Below are positions 25,792 through 35,321 of a stretch of DNA of 64,000 nt, in pieces (position 1 is the first letter of the stretch; each line of letters begins with the position of its first letter). The notes below the pieces were generated by a model that searched no databases, was not told the DNA's origin, and saw only the letters and a list, made by a program, of their open reading frames with translations. Position numbers and translations under genes: made by a program. This DNA comes from Limiplasma sp034927815 (lineage in GTDB: Bacteria > Bacillota > Clostridia > Christensenellales > Aristaeellaceae), in NCBI GenBank assembly GCA_034927815.1, contig JAYFPK010000029.1, positions 142,486 through 206,485 on the forward strand, in the 5' to 3' direction.

Positions 25792-27936
25792 TCATTTGGG
25801 GCGGGCCTTGCGAAGCAGAGCGCCGACTTTCCTTAGCGGTTCGGTCAGCCTCCAGCACTTGCGGCTACGGATAACTTCATCGCTTTTTCGATCCAAAGCA
25901 CTGGTGTGAAGATAGCGCCAGAACAGCGTTGGTCTGTTGGCGAGGCCGCCTGTGTTTGGATTGCGCGTGTATTGAAATGCGCGCAACGGCTTGAATAGCA
26001 GCCACGAACGGCTGCGGCAGAGGTTAAAGCCTGGCTCCTTGGTATTTGGCGCTGCGGGCGTTGCCGCGATACCTGCTAAGGAAGCAGCATGTGACACGGC
26101 ACGATGATAATTGGGGCAACAGTTGGCAAGAAAATGGTATAAATTAACATAGAATTGTTCCGAATTACCGTCCATCGTAATTTGTTCCGCTTTGGTTACG
26201 TCATCCATCATGCGTATCCAGAGATGATCACACTCCTGAAAGTGATTTTGATACGACAGACTGCCTTGTTGTAAATGGACGCGATTCAATGTATTGGAAT
26301 CACCGCTGCAAAACATGGGTTGTCCGCGGAACATGCGAAACCAAAGATCATAATCCTGTGTAGTGGGAAGGCCTGGATCAAAATATCCGACACGATCGAA
26401 ATGGCTCTTGTGGATCATCAACGCACAACCATTTACCGCGCCCCGCAGGAGAGGAAAAAGCGGATTTCTCAGTGATTTTTCATGGTATTGATTACGTGGG
26501 TTAACCGTACAAAGGATTCGACCGCACGCGTCCATTAAGCGACAACCCTCAAGCAACAGTGTTTTGCGATTCTCCAGCAGATGTAATTGCCGCACCTGAT
26601 TCTCAATTTTTCTGGGTAAGTACATGTCATCGTGGCTAAGCCATGAGAAATATTCGCCTCTCATCTGTGCAATTCCTGAGTTCAGGGCTGTTGCAACGCC
26701 ACCGTTGGACTTTTCAATATAACGGATGCGACTGCCGTATGAGTGCGCGATTTTTGCGGTTTCGCCGCCATCGGTGGAACCATCGTTAATAACAAGAACC
26801 TCCACATTATCATACGTCTGCCTGAGTGCGCTCTTGATCGCCTCACGCATATAGTTAGCACCGTTATAAACAGGAATTATGATGGAAACCAGCGGATGGA
26901 AGTCATTCAGCGAATAAAGCTGATTCAGGTCACGGCGGGAGCCAGGCAGTGATAACCATTTGAAAAGGCGTTGCACAACGCGGCGTTCCCAGCCGGCGCC
27001 ATGGGTATAAAGCAATGGAAGAAACGGATTTTGAACATCGAGCGCGGCTAAAAACGTAGGCGGAGACATCTGATTTAGAATTTGAGTGAGACGAGCTTGA
27101 TATGCTAACGCTTCCCCCAGGCTAAGCAGGTCTGCCAATGCGGGTAAAAGATGCACGGCGACGGCCAGGTCACGTATTCTTACATCTATCTTAGAAATGC
27201 GCGAAATTGCAATGAGTAGGTTTTCAGCGATGTTGAATGACGTTTGTATACGTGGCAGTTTATCAACAGCACTCCGGCATCGGGTCTGCTTATAAAATAT
27301 CCCCGACACATATGCGACTCGTTTTACGGTGACAAGTATCGGAAGAATGGCGCTCGCATCCTCACCGTTATCTGGTGTCTCTTCAAAGGGATAGCGAAGG
27401 CAAACTTCACGCTTGAAAAGTTTGCCAAAAATCGACGCGCCGTCTACGCTGCCGATGACTATTGAAGCGTCGACCACGCCAGTGTCAGGGGCGTCGGGGC
27501 AAGCCAGCAGATAGAGATTATCAGTTGTCAGCGGATAGAAGGAGCACATGTCCCGATCTTGCCACGCTATATCGCTAACGGCTACGGACGCATCGTTCGC
27601 TTCGGCGGAGGCTCGCAGGCGCTCCAGATAGTTCGGGGCCACAGTGTCCTCGGCGCCGATGAACGCGATCCATTCTCCGCTTGCGGCTTGAACGCCAAGG
27701 TTCTTCATGGCACCAGCGCTTGCACTGGAGTCAACAACAAGCGAACGCACCGCAGCGAATTGATCTCGAAAAGCGGGAAGCTGACGTTGCGAGGATGCGC
27801 GGAGCACGAGCACAACTTCCAGCTGTGTGGCGATCGTCTGAGCAGCGAGCGTCTTCAAACACTCAATCGGGCCGGATGCGGATGCATCTGCCAGCACGAC
27901 TGCGCTAATGATCCGTCTGTTGCTTGTCTCCACCAA
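25792..27936 (-). CDS. Tandem GT2 glycosyltransferase with SWxxTxPLR tail
   Basis: Protein of 714 residues. The N-terminal GT2-like domain (about 8-250) is degenerate: GAED replaces the metal-binding DxD. The second domain (about 345-580) is canonical, with IIIPVYNGANYM, INDGSTDG and LSHDDMY. The C-terminal 80 residues contain SRSWLLFKPLRAFQ and CWRLTEPLRKVG, closely matching the tail of the GT2/GT4 enzyme at 11296-13629. No ATG opens the frame: TTG at 27936 lies five bases after AAAGGAGG, GTG at 27933 is the alternative. It likely adds one residue in the repeating unit, the first domain perhaps only structural. Confidence 0.83.
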   Translation of the reverse strand: MVETSNRRIISAVVLADASASGPIECLKTLAAQTIATQLEVVLVLRASSQRQLPAFRDQFAAVRSLVVDSSASAGAMKNLGVQAASGEWIAFIGAEDTVAPNYLERLRASAEANDASVAVSDIAWQDRDMCSFYPLTTDNLYLLACPDAPDTGVVDASIVIGSVDGASIFGKLFKREVCLRYPFEETPDNGEDASAILPILVTVKRVAYVSGIFYKQTRCRSAVDKLPRIQTSFNIAENLLIAISRISKIDVRIRDLAVAVHLLPALADLLSLGEALAYQARLTQILNQMSPPTFLAALDVQNPFLPLLYTHGAGWERRVVQRLFKWLSLPGSRRDLNQLYSLNDFHPLVSIIIPVYNGANYMREAIKSALRQTYDNVEVLVINDGSTDGGETAKIAHSYGSRIRYIEKSNGGVATALNSGIAQMRGEYFSWLSHDDMYLPRKIENQVRQLHLLENRKTLLLEGCRLMDACGRILCTVNPRNQYHEKSLRNPLFPLLRGAVNGCALMIHKSHFDRVGYFDPGLPTTQDYDLWFRMFRGQPMFCSGDSNTLNRVHLQQGSLSYQNHFQECDHLWIRMMDDVTKAEQITMDGNSEQFYVNLYHFLANCCPNYHRAVSHAASLAGIAATPAAPNTKEPGFNLCRSRSWLLFKPLRAFQYTRNPNTGGLANRPTLFWRYLHTSALDRKSDEVIRSRKCWRLTEPLRKVGALLRKARPK

Positions 27937-27976
27937 GTCCGCCTCCTTTCATTGATCGAGACGCCATCGGCCCTTC

Positions 27977-28972
27977 CTATCGGGAATGTAGCCTGTGCCA
28001 GAACTCAATCATCCAAAAGCTGAAAACGACGCCTGTCAGACCGAAACTACGCCACAGCATCAGGGTGAGCTTTGCCTTTGGGCAAAACTCGCGAAGCGCA
28101 TTGTCGCGTGCGCGCTTCAAGAGCAACGAGTAAAGCGGGTCGCGGCTGATTTCCACAAGGCTATGACGGTCACGCCAGTCGTGGCTCAGATAATAGAAAA
28201 ACGCATACTTGAACTTACCGTACAACCAGCCCAGCAAAAAGCTGTTCTGCACAGGATCCAAAGGTACTTGCGTAAACAACCGCCAGCCCGCATGGATCAA
28301 CCGTTTCTCCCACGACCAGAAGAGCGGGTTAAAACTTCGCATAGCGGAACCGGGCGTGACCCGGTAGTGGTAAAGCGATTGTGAAATACATCGGATGCTT
28401 TGACAATACCGTACGTACTCGGCAAAGAAAAGAGCGTCTTCCCCAAGCTTGACGCTAGGATCGAAGCGTACTTTATTTTGCCGAATGATTGTAGCGCGAA
28501 ACAGCTTATTAACGCAAAAATTTATATATTGGACGCCGCTGTGCAGTTCAGGAAAGGCAAAAAAAGAGGAGACGTCATAATGCCTGTCCTCCATGTCATA
28601 GCGTTGCTCTAACATTCCGCAAATGACCAGATCGCATCCATCGATCGCTGCAAGCAGCGTCTCGGCATATTCCGGCTCAACATCATCATCCGCGTCCACA
28701 AATGCAACATATTGTCCTGAAGCGGCGTCGATACCGCGATTGCGCGCCGTGCTTACCCCTGCGTTGTCCTGATGGATAACACGCACAGTTGCATTTTCCG
28801 AAGCAAAACGGTCGCAAGCGGCACGGCATTCCTCGGCGCTGCCGTCGTCCACCAAAAGAATCTCCAGTGAGGGAAGCGTCTGCTTAAGCAGACTGTCCAT
28901 ACATCGGGTGAAGCTTTTCGTGGGCGGATTATATACCGGCACGATGATGCTTAGAATTGGCAGAGTGCTCAT
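27977..28972 (-). CDS. GT2 family glycosyltransferase
   Basis: GT-A fold transferase of about 331 residues: SIIVPVYNPPTKSF, LLVDDGSAEE and the metal-site FVDADDD (about 92-98). ATG 28972 has AGGTG five bases before it and is preferred to the upstream in-frame codons, which overlap the previous gene. The C-terminal 120 residues hold an amphipathic, Phe/Trp-rich segment that could touch the membrane. Part of the leftward polysaccharide operon; donor and acceptor unknown. Confidence 0.87.
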   Translation of the reverse strand: MSTLPILSIIVPVYNPPTKSFTRCMDSLLKQTLPSLEILLVDDGSAEECRAACDRFASENATVRVIHQDNAGVSTARNRGIDAASGQYVAFVDADDDVEPEYAETLLAAIDGCDLVICGMLEQRYDMEDRHYDVSSFFAFPELHSGVQYINFCVNKLFRATIIRQNKVRFDPSVKLGEDALFFAEYVRYCQSIRCISQSLYHYRVTPGSAMRSFNPLFWSWEKRLIHAGWRLFTQVPLDPVQNSFLLGWLYGKFKYAFFYYLSHDWRDRHSLVEISRDPLYSLLLKRARDNALREFCPKAKLTLMLWRSFGLTGVVFSFWMIEFWHRLHSR

Positions 28973-28983
28973 GCTGCACCTCA

Positions 28984-29988
28984 TCAATCTGCTTGGTAAA
29001 TATTGACACGGTGCAGACGGTCAAAGGCCGTTTTGCAGTGAGCCACCAGCCAGTAGCCGTTGAAACGGGTTTTGCGAAGCAGAGTAAGCAAGCGGCCTTC
29101 CGTGAGGTCATAGATAGCGGGTGCTTTGCTTTTGAGCATTGCGTCGTAAGCAATCAGCTCACGCTTTTGCATCGCCGTGCCGGGCAGCGCAAAGAAAAAC
29201 AGATAGCTGTAATAACTCATTTCCACCATGCGTGCCGTGAATAGCTCGCGAATATGCGCATCCGTCACATGATCGCGCAGATAGTCCAGCAACATCTCCG
29301 TAATGCGCAGATGATCTCGATAATGCTTGCGGATACCGTCCTTGCTCATGCTTTGTCCGCTATAGGCGAGGCGATAGAAGTATACGGGCTTTGCGAAAAA
29401 GGATATGGTTTGAGCGAAGTTAAACGCTTTAAGAATAAACTCAACATCCGTATAAAAGCAGTGCTCGGTAACATCAATCGGGTTTTGCTTAAGCATATCC
29501 ATTTTGAAAACCAGGTTATGGATGGAGGGGATGAAGGACATTTCACCGAGAGGAATCGGAACCCCCACGGCTGAATGGGTTGGGTCTGTCCATGTCTTGC
29601 AGACCTCGCCGTTGCTGTCTCGAAAGACACAGTGTGGCGCACACACCAGATCCGTATCGCACTGAGATAGATAGCTTAACAGCTCATCCACATTTTTCAG
29701 ATAATCGTCGCTGTCCAACTGAAAGAAATATGCGCCCTGCGCCAGTTCAATCCCCTTGTTAACGGTGGAGCCCCAACCGCCGTTCTTCTTTTGGCAAAGC
29801 CGAAAGGAACCCGGACAGCGGCGTACATACTCCAGTGCGATTTCGGCGGTTTCGTCCTTAGAGCCATCGTCCACTACAATGACGTCTAGGGCCTCAAGGG
29901 TCTGAACATCCATCAAAGAATCCAACGTTTGTCGAATCGTTGTGGCGGCCTGGTAAGCGGCGATCGCTATGGATAATACCTTACTCAT
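28984..29988 (-). CDS. GT2 family glycosyltransferase
   Basis: GT2 enzyme of 334 residues with SIAIAAYQAATTI, VVDDGSKDET and LDSDDYL (about 95-101). The start at 29988 is set by AAGGAGGTG just upstream. After the catalytic domain come a CxxTDxxF-like motif (EHCFYTDVEFIL) and a basic C-terminus. It stands between the exporter ATPase gene and another GT2, with close spacing, and should add one sugar to the exported polysaccharide. Confidence 0.87.
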   Translation of the reverse strand: MSKVLSIAIAAYQAATTIRQTLDSLMDVQTLEALDVIVVDDGSKDETAEIALEYVRRCPGSFRLCQKKNGGWGSTVNKGIELAQGAYFFQLDSDDYLKNVDELLSYLSQCDTDLVCAPHCVFRDSNGEVCKTWTDPTHSAVGVPIPLGEMSFIPSIHNLVFKMDMLKQNPIDVTEHCFYTDVEFILKAFNFAQTISFFAKPVYFYRLAYSGQSMSKDGIRKHYRDHLRITEMLLDYLRDHVTDAHIRELFTARMVEMSYYSYLFFFALPGTAMQKRELIAYDAMLKSKAPAIYDLTEGRLLTLLRKTRFNGYWLVAHCKTAFDRLHRVNIYQAD

Positions 29989-30025
29989 GGGCACCTCCTT
30001 GACAATGGTGATAAATCATCATGGC

Positions 30026-30775
30026 TTATTCCTGGCCCTGCGCTTCCACATACGCGACGTAATGTTCGCAAACCTCTTTGCTTAAACCAATTTCCATTAC
30101 GTTCCCCTGATCCAGCCATACGGCCTTTTGGCATAGCTGCTGCACCTGATCCGCGGAATGGGAGACAAACAGAAGCGTTGTACCGCCTTGCAACATTGCG
30201 TTCATGCGCTCATGGCACTTTTGCTGGAAGAGGAAATCGCCTACAGCCAGAATTTCATCTACAACGAGAATTTCCGCCTCCACCAGAGTGGCGATGGAAA
30301 AGCCAAGCCTCGCTATCATACCGGAGGAAAAATTTTTTACCGGCACATCAATAAACTGGTGCAGTTCAGAAAAATTCAGAATCTCGTCAAAATGTGCATC
30401 CATAAACGCACGGTCAAAACCCAACACCGCGCCGTTTAAATAGATATTTTCACGCGCTGTCAATTCCGAGTCAAAACCCGCGCCCAGCTCGATGAGCGGA
30501 GCGACATTGCCACGAACCACCACGCTGCCGGAGGTAGGGTAAAACACACCTGCGATGATTTTAAGCAGCGTGCTCTTGCCGCAGCCATTTCGCCCGATCA
30601 GTGCGACGGATTCGCCCTTCTGAATAGAAAAATTCACGTTTTTGAGCGCGTAAAACTCATCGAAACGAAGCTGTCCTCTCAGCTTTTTGAGCATGAATTC
30701 CTTCAGCGTGTCCGTACGTTCCTTAGCCAAATTAAACCGCATCGACACATCGTTGATCTCGATAATAGGATTCAA
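30026..30775 (-). CDS. Polysaccharide ABC exporter ATPase (TagH/Wzt type)
   Basis: Cytoplasmic ATPase of 249 residues that powers export of finished or lipid-linked glycan with the permease upstream. Walker A GRNGCGKST (about 62-70), Q-loop region, a degenerate signature NFSSGM, Walker B ILVVDEILAVGD and the switch H in FVSHS are all present; the MRFNLAKER opening is typical of TagH/Wzt/RfbE. It stops at 249 residues, so it lacks the C-terminal carbohydrate-binding domain of long Wzt proteins, as in TagH-like exporters that do not need a capped chain. AAGGAGG lies before the ATG. Confidence 0.92.
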   Translation of the reverse strand: MNPIIEINDVSMRFNLAKERTDTLKEFMLKKLRGQLRFDEFYALKNVNFSIQKGESVALIGRNGCGKSTLLKIIAGVFYPTSGSVVVRGNVAPLIELGAGFDSELTARENIYLNGAVLGFDRAFMDAHFDEILNFSELHQFIDVPVKNFSSGMIARLGFSIATLVEAEILVVDEILAVGDFLFQQKCHERMNAMLQGGTTLLFVSHSADQVQQLCQKAVWLDQGNVMEIGLSKEVCEHYVAYVEAQGQE

Positions 30776-30793
30776 GGTAATTCCTCCTTTCGG

Positions 30794-31582
30794 TTAAATA
30801 TAGAGGATAAAGTTCTTTTGCAGCTTATTAAATACAATCAGTCCAATGGCCAGCATAAGCAGACTGCTCGCAATGCAGGCAAACCATGTATTTGGTCCGG
30901 GAATGTTACCGTAGATTACCAAATTACGGAAACAATTGATGTAATGGTATAGAGGATTGAGCTTGATAATGGCAGCAATCTGCAGTGAAACCCCCTCAAT
31001 GGGATAGAAGATGGGGGTTCCATACATCCATGCCAGCGTGATGACACTATAAAGATGGACTACATCGCGGAAATACACGGAAAACGCTGCCAAAATCAAG
31101 CCAACTCCACAGCAGAAGACGAACAGAAAGACCAGCGGTACAAAGAACAAAAGCATTGTAAAGCTGAGTTGAATACCGGAGAAGAGCAGCACAATCAGCA
31201 CGGCTACCAGGCTGAAAGACATCGTGACAAAGCTGGAAAGCACGCGCGATATCGGAAATATGAATTTAGGCACATAAACCTTACGCAGCAACGAACCATT
31301 ATCCAGGATGCTTCGCATAGCCATGTTGGTGCTCTCATTAAAAAAGGTAAAAAGCGTTTGACCGCAGATCAAGTACAGTGGAAAATTAGAGATGCCCCCA
31401 CGAAACACGTTGGAGAATACCAACGTCATCACACACATCATCAACAACGGGTTAAGCAAGCTCCAAACATAGCCCAAGAAGCTCCGTCGGTATTTTATCT
31501 TGAGATCGCGTACGACAAGCTCGTTCATCAAGGGTTTATATCGCGTGAAATGACTCCATACATCCATAATTCGTTCTCGCAT
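30794..31582 (-). CDS. Polysaccharide ABC exporter permease (TagG/Wzm type)
   Basis: ABC-2 type permease of 262 residues with six hydrophobic segments and the family opening VRDLKIKYRRSFLGYVWSLLNPLL (residues about 24-47, quoted in part as RRSFLGYVWSLLNP). Paired with the ATPase gene 18 bases downstream. Together they export teichoic-acid-like or capsular polymer. The ribosome site (AAGGAG) is rather far from ATG 31582; the internal Met at 31567 is possible. Upstream lies the cluster of broken insertion sequences, so this gene may now be cut off from the operon's original promoter. Confidence 0.9.
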   Translation of the reverse strand: MRERIMDVWSHFTRYKPLMNELVVRDLKIKYRRSFLGYVWSLLNPLLMMCVMTLVFSNVFRGGISNFPLYLICGQTLFTFFNESTNMAMRSILDNGSLLRKVYVPKFIFPISRVLSSFVTMSFSLVAVLIVLLFSGIQLSFTMLLFFVPLVFLFVFCCGVGLILAAFSVYFRDVVHLYSVITLAWMYGTPIFYPIEGVSLQIAAIIKLNPLYHYINCFRNLVIYGNIPGPNTWFACIASSLLMLAIGLIVFNKLQKNFILYI

Positions 31583-31830
31583 GGCGATTGATATTCTCCT
31601 TCGGTATCATAGTTCAATAAACCTATTTCGTGTATTGCAGATACCTTTGTATTTTATCTCACTTATCAAAAAAATGCAATGTACGGAACCAGCGGCTCCA
31701 GGGCAGAGTGTAGGATTGTCAAACATCTTGTACAGAGTGTTGAAGGAAGTTGGAAAGAGAATCTCTAGGGGAGAGCCAATGCAAAGGGCGCATGGAGATG
31801 TTGTTGCTTCGATTTTGGCGCCCAGCTAGA

Positions 31831-32672
31831 TAGTGTTGACACGAGATCAAGCCAGGATATTGGCCCAAAGGAGAATACAACGAAACTGAATGGCAGCTAT
31901 AAAGGAGGCTGTTTGCTTCGCATAACGAGTTGCGATACCTCGCCAGCGTTTGAGATGCAGGAATGCATTCTCGACCAAATGACGTAGCGTGTAAAGATAT
32001 TCGTCGTATTCTCGTTGCTCTTTGCGGTTGCGTTTAGGCGGAATAACGACCTACATGCCTGCTGCTATGACTGCCCCAAGCAGAGCATTGGTGTCATAGC
32101 CACGGTCGGCAAGCAAACACTGCGCGGCAAAGCCGTCAATCAAGGCAACAGCCTGTGTGCAATCTGCCGTGGCACCTGTTGTAACAAGAACTCTGACCGG
32201 CATACCATTCGCATCCACAGCCAAATGTATTTTGGTGTTGAGCCCCCTTTTGTTTTCCCAATATCCTGGTTCCCGCCGACGGCCCCTGTTCCATGCGGGT
32301 GAACCTTCACATGGCTGGCGTCGATCATCAGCCATTCAAAATCCGGTTCATCGATCAACGCTTCCAAAGCTTTTTCCCACGTTCCGTTATCCCGCCAACG
32401 TCGGAAACGCTGATATACGCTGTTCCATTTCCCGTATACTGGGGGCAGATCTCGCCACGGTGCACCTGTGCGCAGAGCCCACAACACACCGTTCAAAAAT
32501 CGGCGGTTGTCTTCTGCGATCCCGCCCCACTGCCCCTCCTGCCCCGGAAGCAATGGCTTCAGCAATTCCCACACTTTGTCGCTTATATCATGACGTTGCT
32601 GCTCATTTGGCATGGAAACAGCCTCCTTGTCGATGTGTTTCCATTATATCACATGTCTTGTGTCAACACTAT
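31831..32672 (-). mobile_element. IS5-family (IS427-like) element, inactive copy
   Basis: About 0.84 kb, with inverted ends GATAGTGTTGACAC, the size of IS427-group elements. Beyond the ends the sequence identity continues outward: bases 31812-31842 are the perfect reverse complement of 32660-32690. A CTA/TAG pair at the borders fits the C-TA-G target used by this group. Contained transposase is broken. It sits inside an older IS481-family gene. Confidence 0.72.
31847..32613 (-). pseudogene. IS5-family transposase, frameshift and amber codon
   Basis: The N-terminal frame (32613 to about 32240) reads DKVWELLKPLLPG, GAPWRDLPPVYGKWNSVY and the catalytic D region MIDASHVKVHPHGTG. It then passes into the second frame at an A4G5 run near 32235-32245, giving GLNTKIHLAVDANG and LADRGYDTNALL (second D). 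IS427-type elements often use a programmed shift between orfA and orfB here, so the shift alone may be natural. The TAG at 32051-32053, where a Gln codon is expected (AAGM-Q-VVIPPKRNRK), truncates the protein before the catalytic E segment (HLVENAFLHLKRWR). Confidence 0.82.
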
Positions 32673-32673
32673 C

Positions 32674-33081
32674 TAGCTGGGCGCCAAAATCCTTGAGGGA
32701 ATAATAGGCGTGGGTATCGTAGAAACGCTTCTGGTCTTCTCTATGGCTTCTCTCCACCTTTTCATTGTGTCTTGGGGTGTAGGGACGGATGAGCTTGTGC
32801 CGGATGCCCAAGGAGGCTGCGGTGGTTTCAAACAGAGTAGGAATATCCCTCTTGCTACGGGAGAAATGGTTCGTGAACTCAAAACCATTGTCGGTCTGTA
32901 AGCATTTAACCCTTACTCCTCGCCGCCTATACCGAAGAATTAACTTTTGTAGGGAATCAGCGGAGGAGTAAGTGCTTTGCTCATCGTAAGCGGCCAGGAA
33001 ACGAAGCCTGGTATACTCATCTATAGCAGTATATTGGTATAGCTTGAGCGCTGGGTCGGAGATGCACCCTCTGGGAACCAC
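32674..33081 (-). pseudogene. IS481-family transposase fragment (integrase core)
   Basis: Reads the retroviral-type integrase core: YQYTAIDEYTRLRFL (first D), CLQTDNGFEFTN (second D) and RHNEKVERSHREDQKRFY (catalytic E). The N-terminal helix-turn-helix half is missing upstream, and the frame is cut at YYSLKDFGAQ by the IS5-family element. It is therefore a double-truncated relic. Confidence 0.8.
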
Positions 33082-33252
33082 CTTTAGGAATGCTTTGAAT
33101 TGGTCGTTGCCTTATAGGCCCTTTTACGTTGGGAGTGAATGCTGTTGGCTTTCATCAATCAATGAATCCGCCCTCTCGAACAGGCAAAGTTACGCTTCAG
33201 CAAATGATACAGCCCATCCAATCCGAGGGCCGGATAACGTGCGTGAAGCTAT

Positions 33253-34110
33253 TTGAAGGATCTGGATGAGGAATTGGCACAGCAGCCTGGTTTCAAAGCA
33301 CCTCTAAAGAGAAGCATTGACACTACGCGGACAACAAGTACAATAGACCTAGACTGCGGATATATCAACCACGGGAAAAAACGTGGCGTAGGCTATTTAG
33401 CAGAAGTAAGCATGGACTGCAAAAAGGGGATCGTTACAGGCCTGGACGTATTTCCTGCCAATGAAAAAGAGAGTCTTATCGTACTTTGGCATCTTGAAAA
33501 GCAGATGGCTTATACGGGTCTGCCTATCGGTCATGTGGCGTTGGATCGGGGATATGATACAGGTGCTGTACACCGTGGTTTGGAGCCTCTTGGCATCACA
33601 GGCTACACATTCCTGGGATCAACTTTTCCAACAGCCCCGAGAAATATAGTTTCAGCTACCAGGCTGATGAAGACTGCTTTATCTGTCCCATGGGGCATCC
33701 ACTCCGATACCACAGGCTCAACTGCAACAAGTCCACAGGCAAATACCTGTGATGCTACCAAGTGCAAGATGGCAGTTGTGTATCCTGCGAGAGAAGCGCA
33801 TCTTGTTTTGATAATGCGGGTCTTCGACGAAGGATATTGGCAAGCAGCTGCTATCCGGCCTTTTTCCGTGACCATGAACGAATTGGTTCATCCAAATATC
33901 TTTCAATGATGCGAAAACGAAAGGTCTGGAGTGAAGGTAGTTTCTCAGTTTTAAAACGAGAACATCTCATGTCCAAAATACGAAAATGGGGTATTCTCAA
34001 CGCCGCTGAGGAATGTCTCCTGGCGGCAGCTGCACTAAATCTCAAGAGAATGGCAAAAGCCATTCCAGCTCTGTTTTGCCAATGGAAAAACCTCGTTGTT
34101 TGGTTCGTTT
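33253..34110 (+). pseudogene. IS1182-family transposase remnant, frameshifted
   Basis: The first frame (33253 to about 33610) gives IDTTRTTSTIDLDCGYINHG, GYLAEVSMDCKKGIVTG and VALDRGYDTGAVHRGLE. The end continues in another frame (about 33762-34110) as CVSCERSASCFDNAG and RKRKVWSEGSFSVLKREH, then GILNAAEECLLAAAALN, the characteristic IS1182 C-terminus with its catalytic E (SEGSFSVLK). At least two frameshifts lie between. No intact start is present. The 120 bases to 34304 hold only a short open stretch on the minus strand that I do not recognise. Confidence 0.75.
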
Positions 34111-34304
34111 CGCTTGAAATTCTGCCTTTTTTCAACAGGTCCTATTCTGGACACTACCTACTTTGTGTGCCGGCAACGGAATGATCCAGCATCCGCTTTT
34201 GCGCATCATAGCAGACGGTACGATAGCCGTTAAGGATGGCGTCCATCATCTCAAACCCGACTTGCGAAAAGTGAACCTCAAATCAACATTTTTAGAAGTC
34301 GTTT

Positions 34305-35309
34305 CTATCGTTCTACTGCCGTCCACTTGAGGTGAAAGCATTCACGAAGCACACCCCAAAGCCACTCGCTTGTGGTTGGAAACAGCACCATCATCACAAA
34401 GCGAAATTTCGTTCTGTTGCCGACATCCTTACAGGCAAGCAGAGCATTGCCATAGCGCCAGATTTCCTTTTTTGCATATCTCTCTTCATTTTTACAACGC
34501 TGTTTTCGGGCCCTTGCCCGATAAATCGCAGCCGTCTGACTATACATTGCTTTCGCATATCGTTGCGTCAACCCGTCGAAGGTCATAGACAGGTCAACGA
34601 TACGCTGCCAAGCGATAAACGCCGTGCGGCGACGCCCGTCGAAGATGTGCATGGCACTTTGCGCATGAATGCGGTAGTGATACAGCGGCAGCGGCTCGTA
34701 GAACAGCGTCGCTCCCCGCGCGAATAACTCGCTGTTGAATAGCTGGTCCTCCGCATTCATCACATCCTCTGGCATACGTGTCGGCGGATCTCCCCCCAGA
34801 ATTGTCGAACGATATAGCTTGTTACATAACCAACCATTGAAATAGCACCCTTTGATCATGCAACGGAAGGCTGTTTTTGCGTCCATTAGCATGTGCTCCG
34901 TCAGCTTGCACGGACGGGCAACTGTGCCGTTAGTGCGCTGCTCCTCGATGCCACAGGCGACAATATCGGTTCCGTGCAGCGTGATTTGCTGATGAAGCCA
35001 TTCATACATATTTGGCTCGATCCAGTCGTCACTGTCCACGAAGCCGACATACTGACCGTGTGCATGGTCAAGTCCCCAATTTCGAGCGGCGCATACGCCG
35101 CTGTTAGGCTGATGATGCACAACGATGCGGCCATCCTTGCGCGCGCACTCGTCGCACATATCATCCGTGCCATCGGTTGAGCCATCATCCACCAAAATGA
35201 TCTCAAGGTTAGCATAAGTTTGTGCCAGCAGACTATCTACGCACTGCGGCAAATAGTCTCGTTGATTATACACGGGCACGATGATGGTAATCAATTCCTC
35301 ACTGATCAT
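34305..35309 (-). CDS. GT2 family glycosyltransferase
   Basis: Enzyme of 334 residues with TIIVPVYNQRDYL, LVDDGSTDGTDD and GFVDSDDWIEPN (metal-site DSDD, about 93-96), the CpsJ/EpsJ-like pattern of capsule GT2 enzymes. AAAGGGAAAGC precedes the ATG. It follows the Stealth protein gene by 12 bases. Downstream the operon runs into the insertion-sequence cluster. Sugar specificity unknown. Confidence 0.88.
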   Translation of the reverse strand: MISEELITIIVPVYNQRDYLPQCVDSLLAQTYANLEIILVDDGSTDGTDDMCDECARKDGRIVVHHQPNSGVCAARNWGLDHAHGQYVGFVDSDDWIEPNMYEWLHQQITLHGTDIVACGIEEQRTNGTVARPCKLTEHMLMDAKTAFRCMIKGCYFNGWLCNKLYRSTILGGDPPTRMPEDVMNAEDQLFNSELFARGATLFYEPLPLYHYRIHAQSAMHIFDGRRRTAFIAWQRIVDLSMTFDGLTQRYAKAMYSQTAAIYRARARKQRCKNEERYAKKEIWRYGNALLACKDVGNRTKFRFVMMVLFPTTSEWLWGVLRECFHLKWTAVER

Positions 35310-35321
35310 GCTTTCCCTTTC

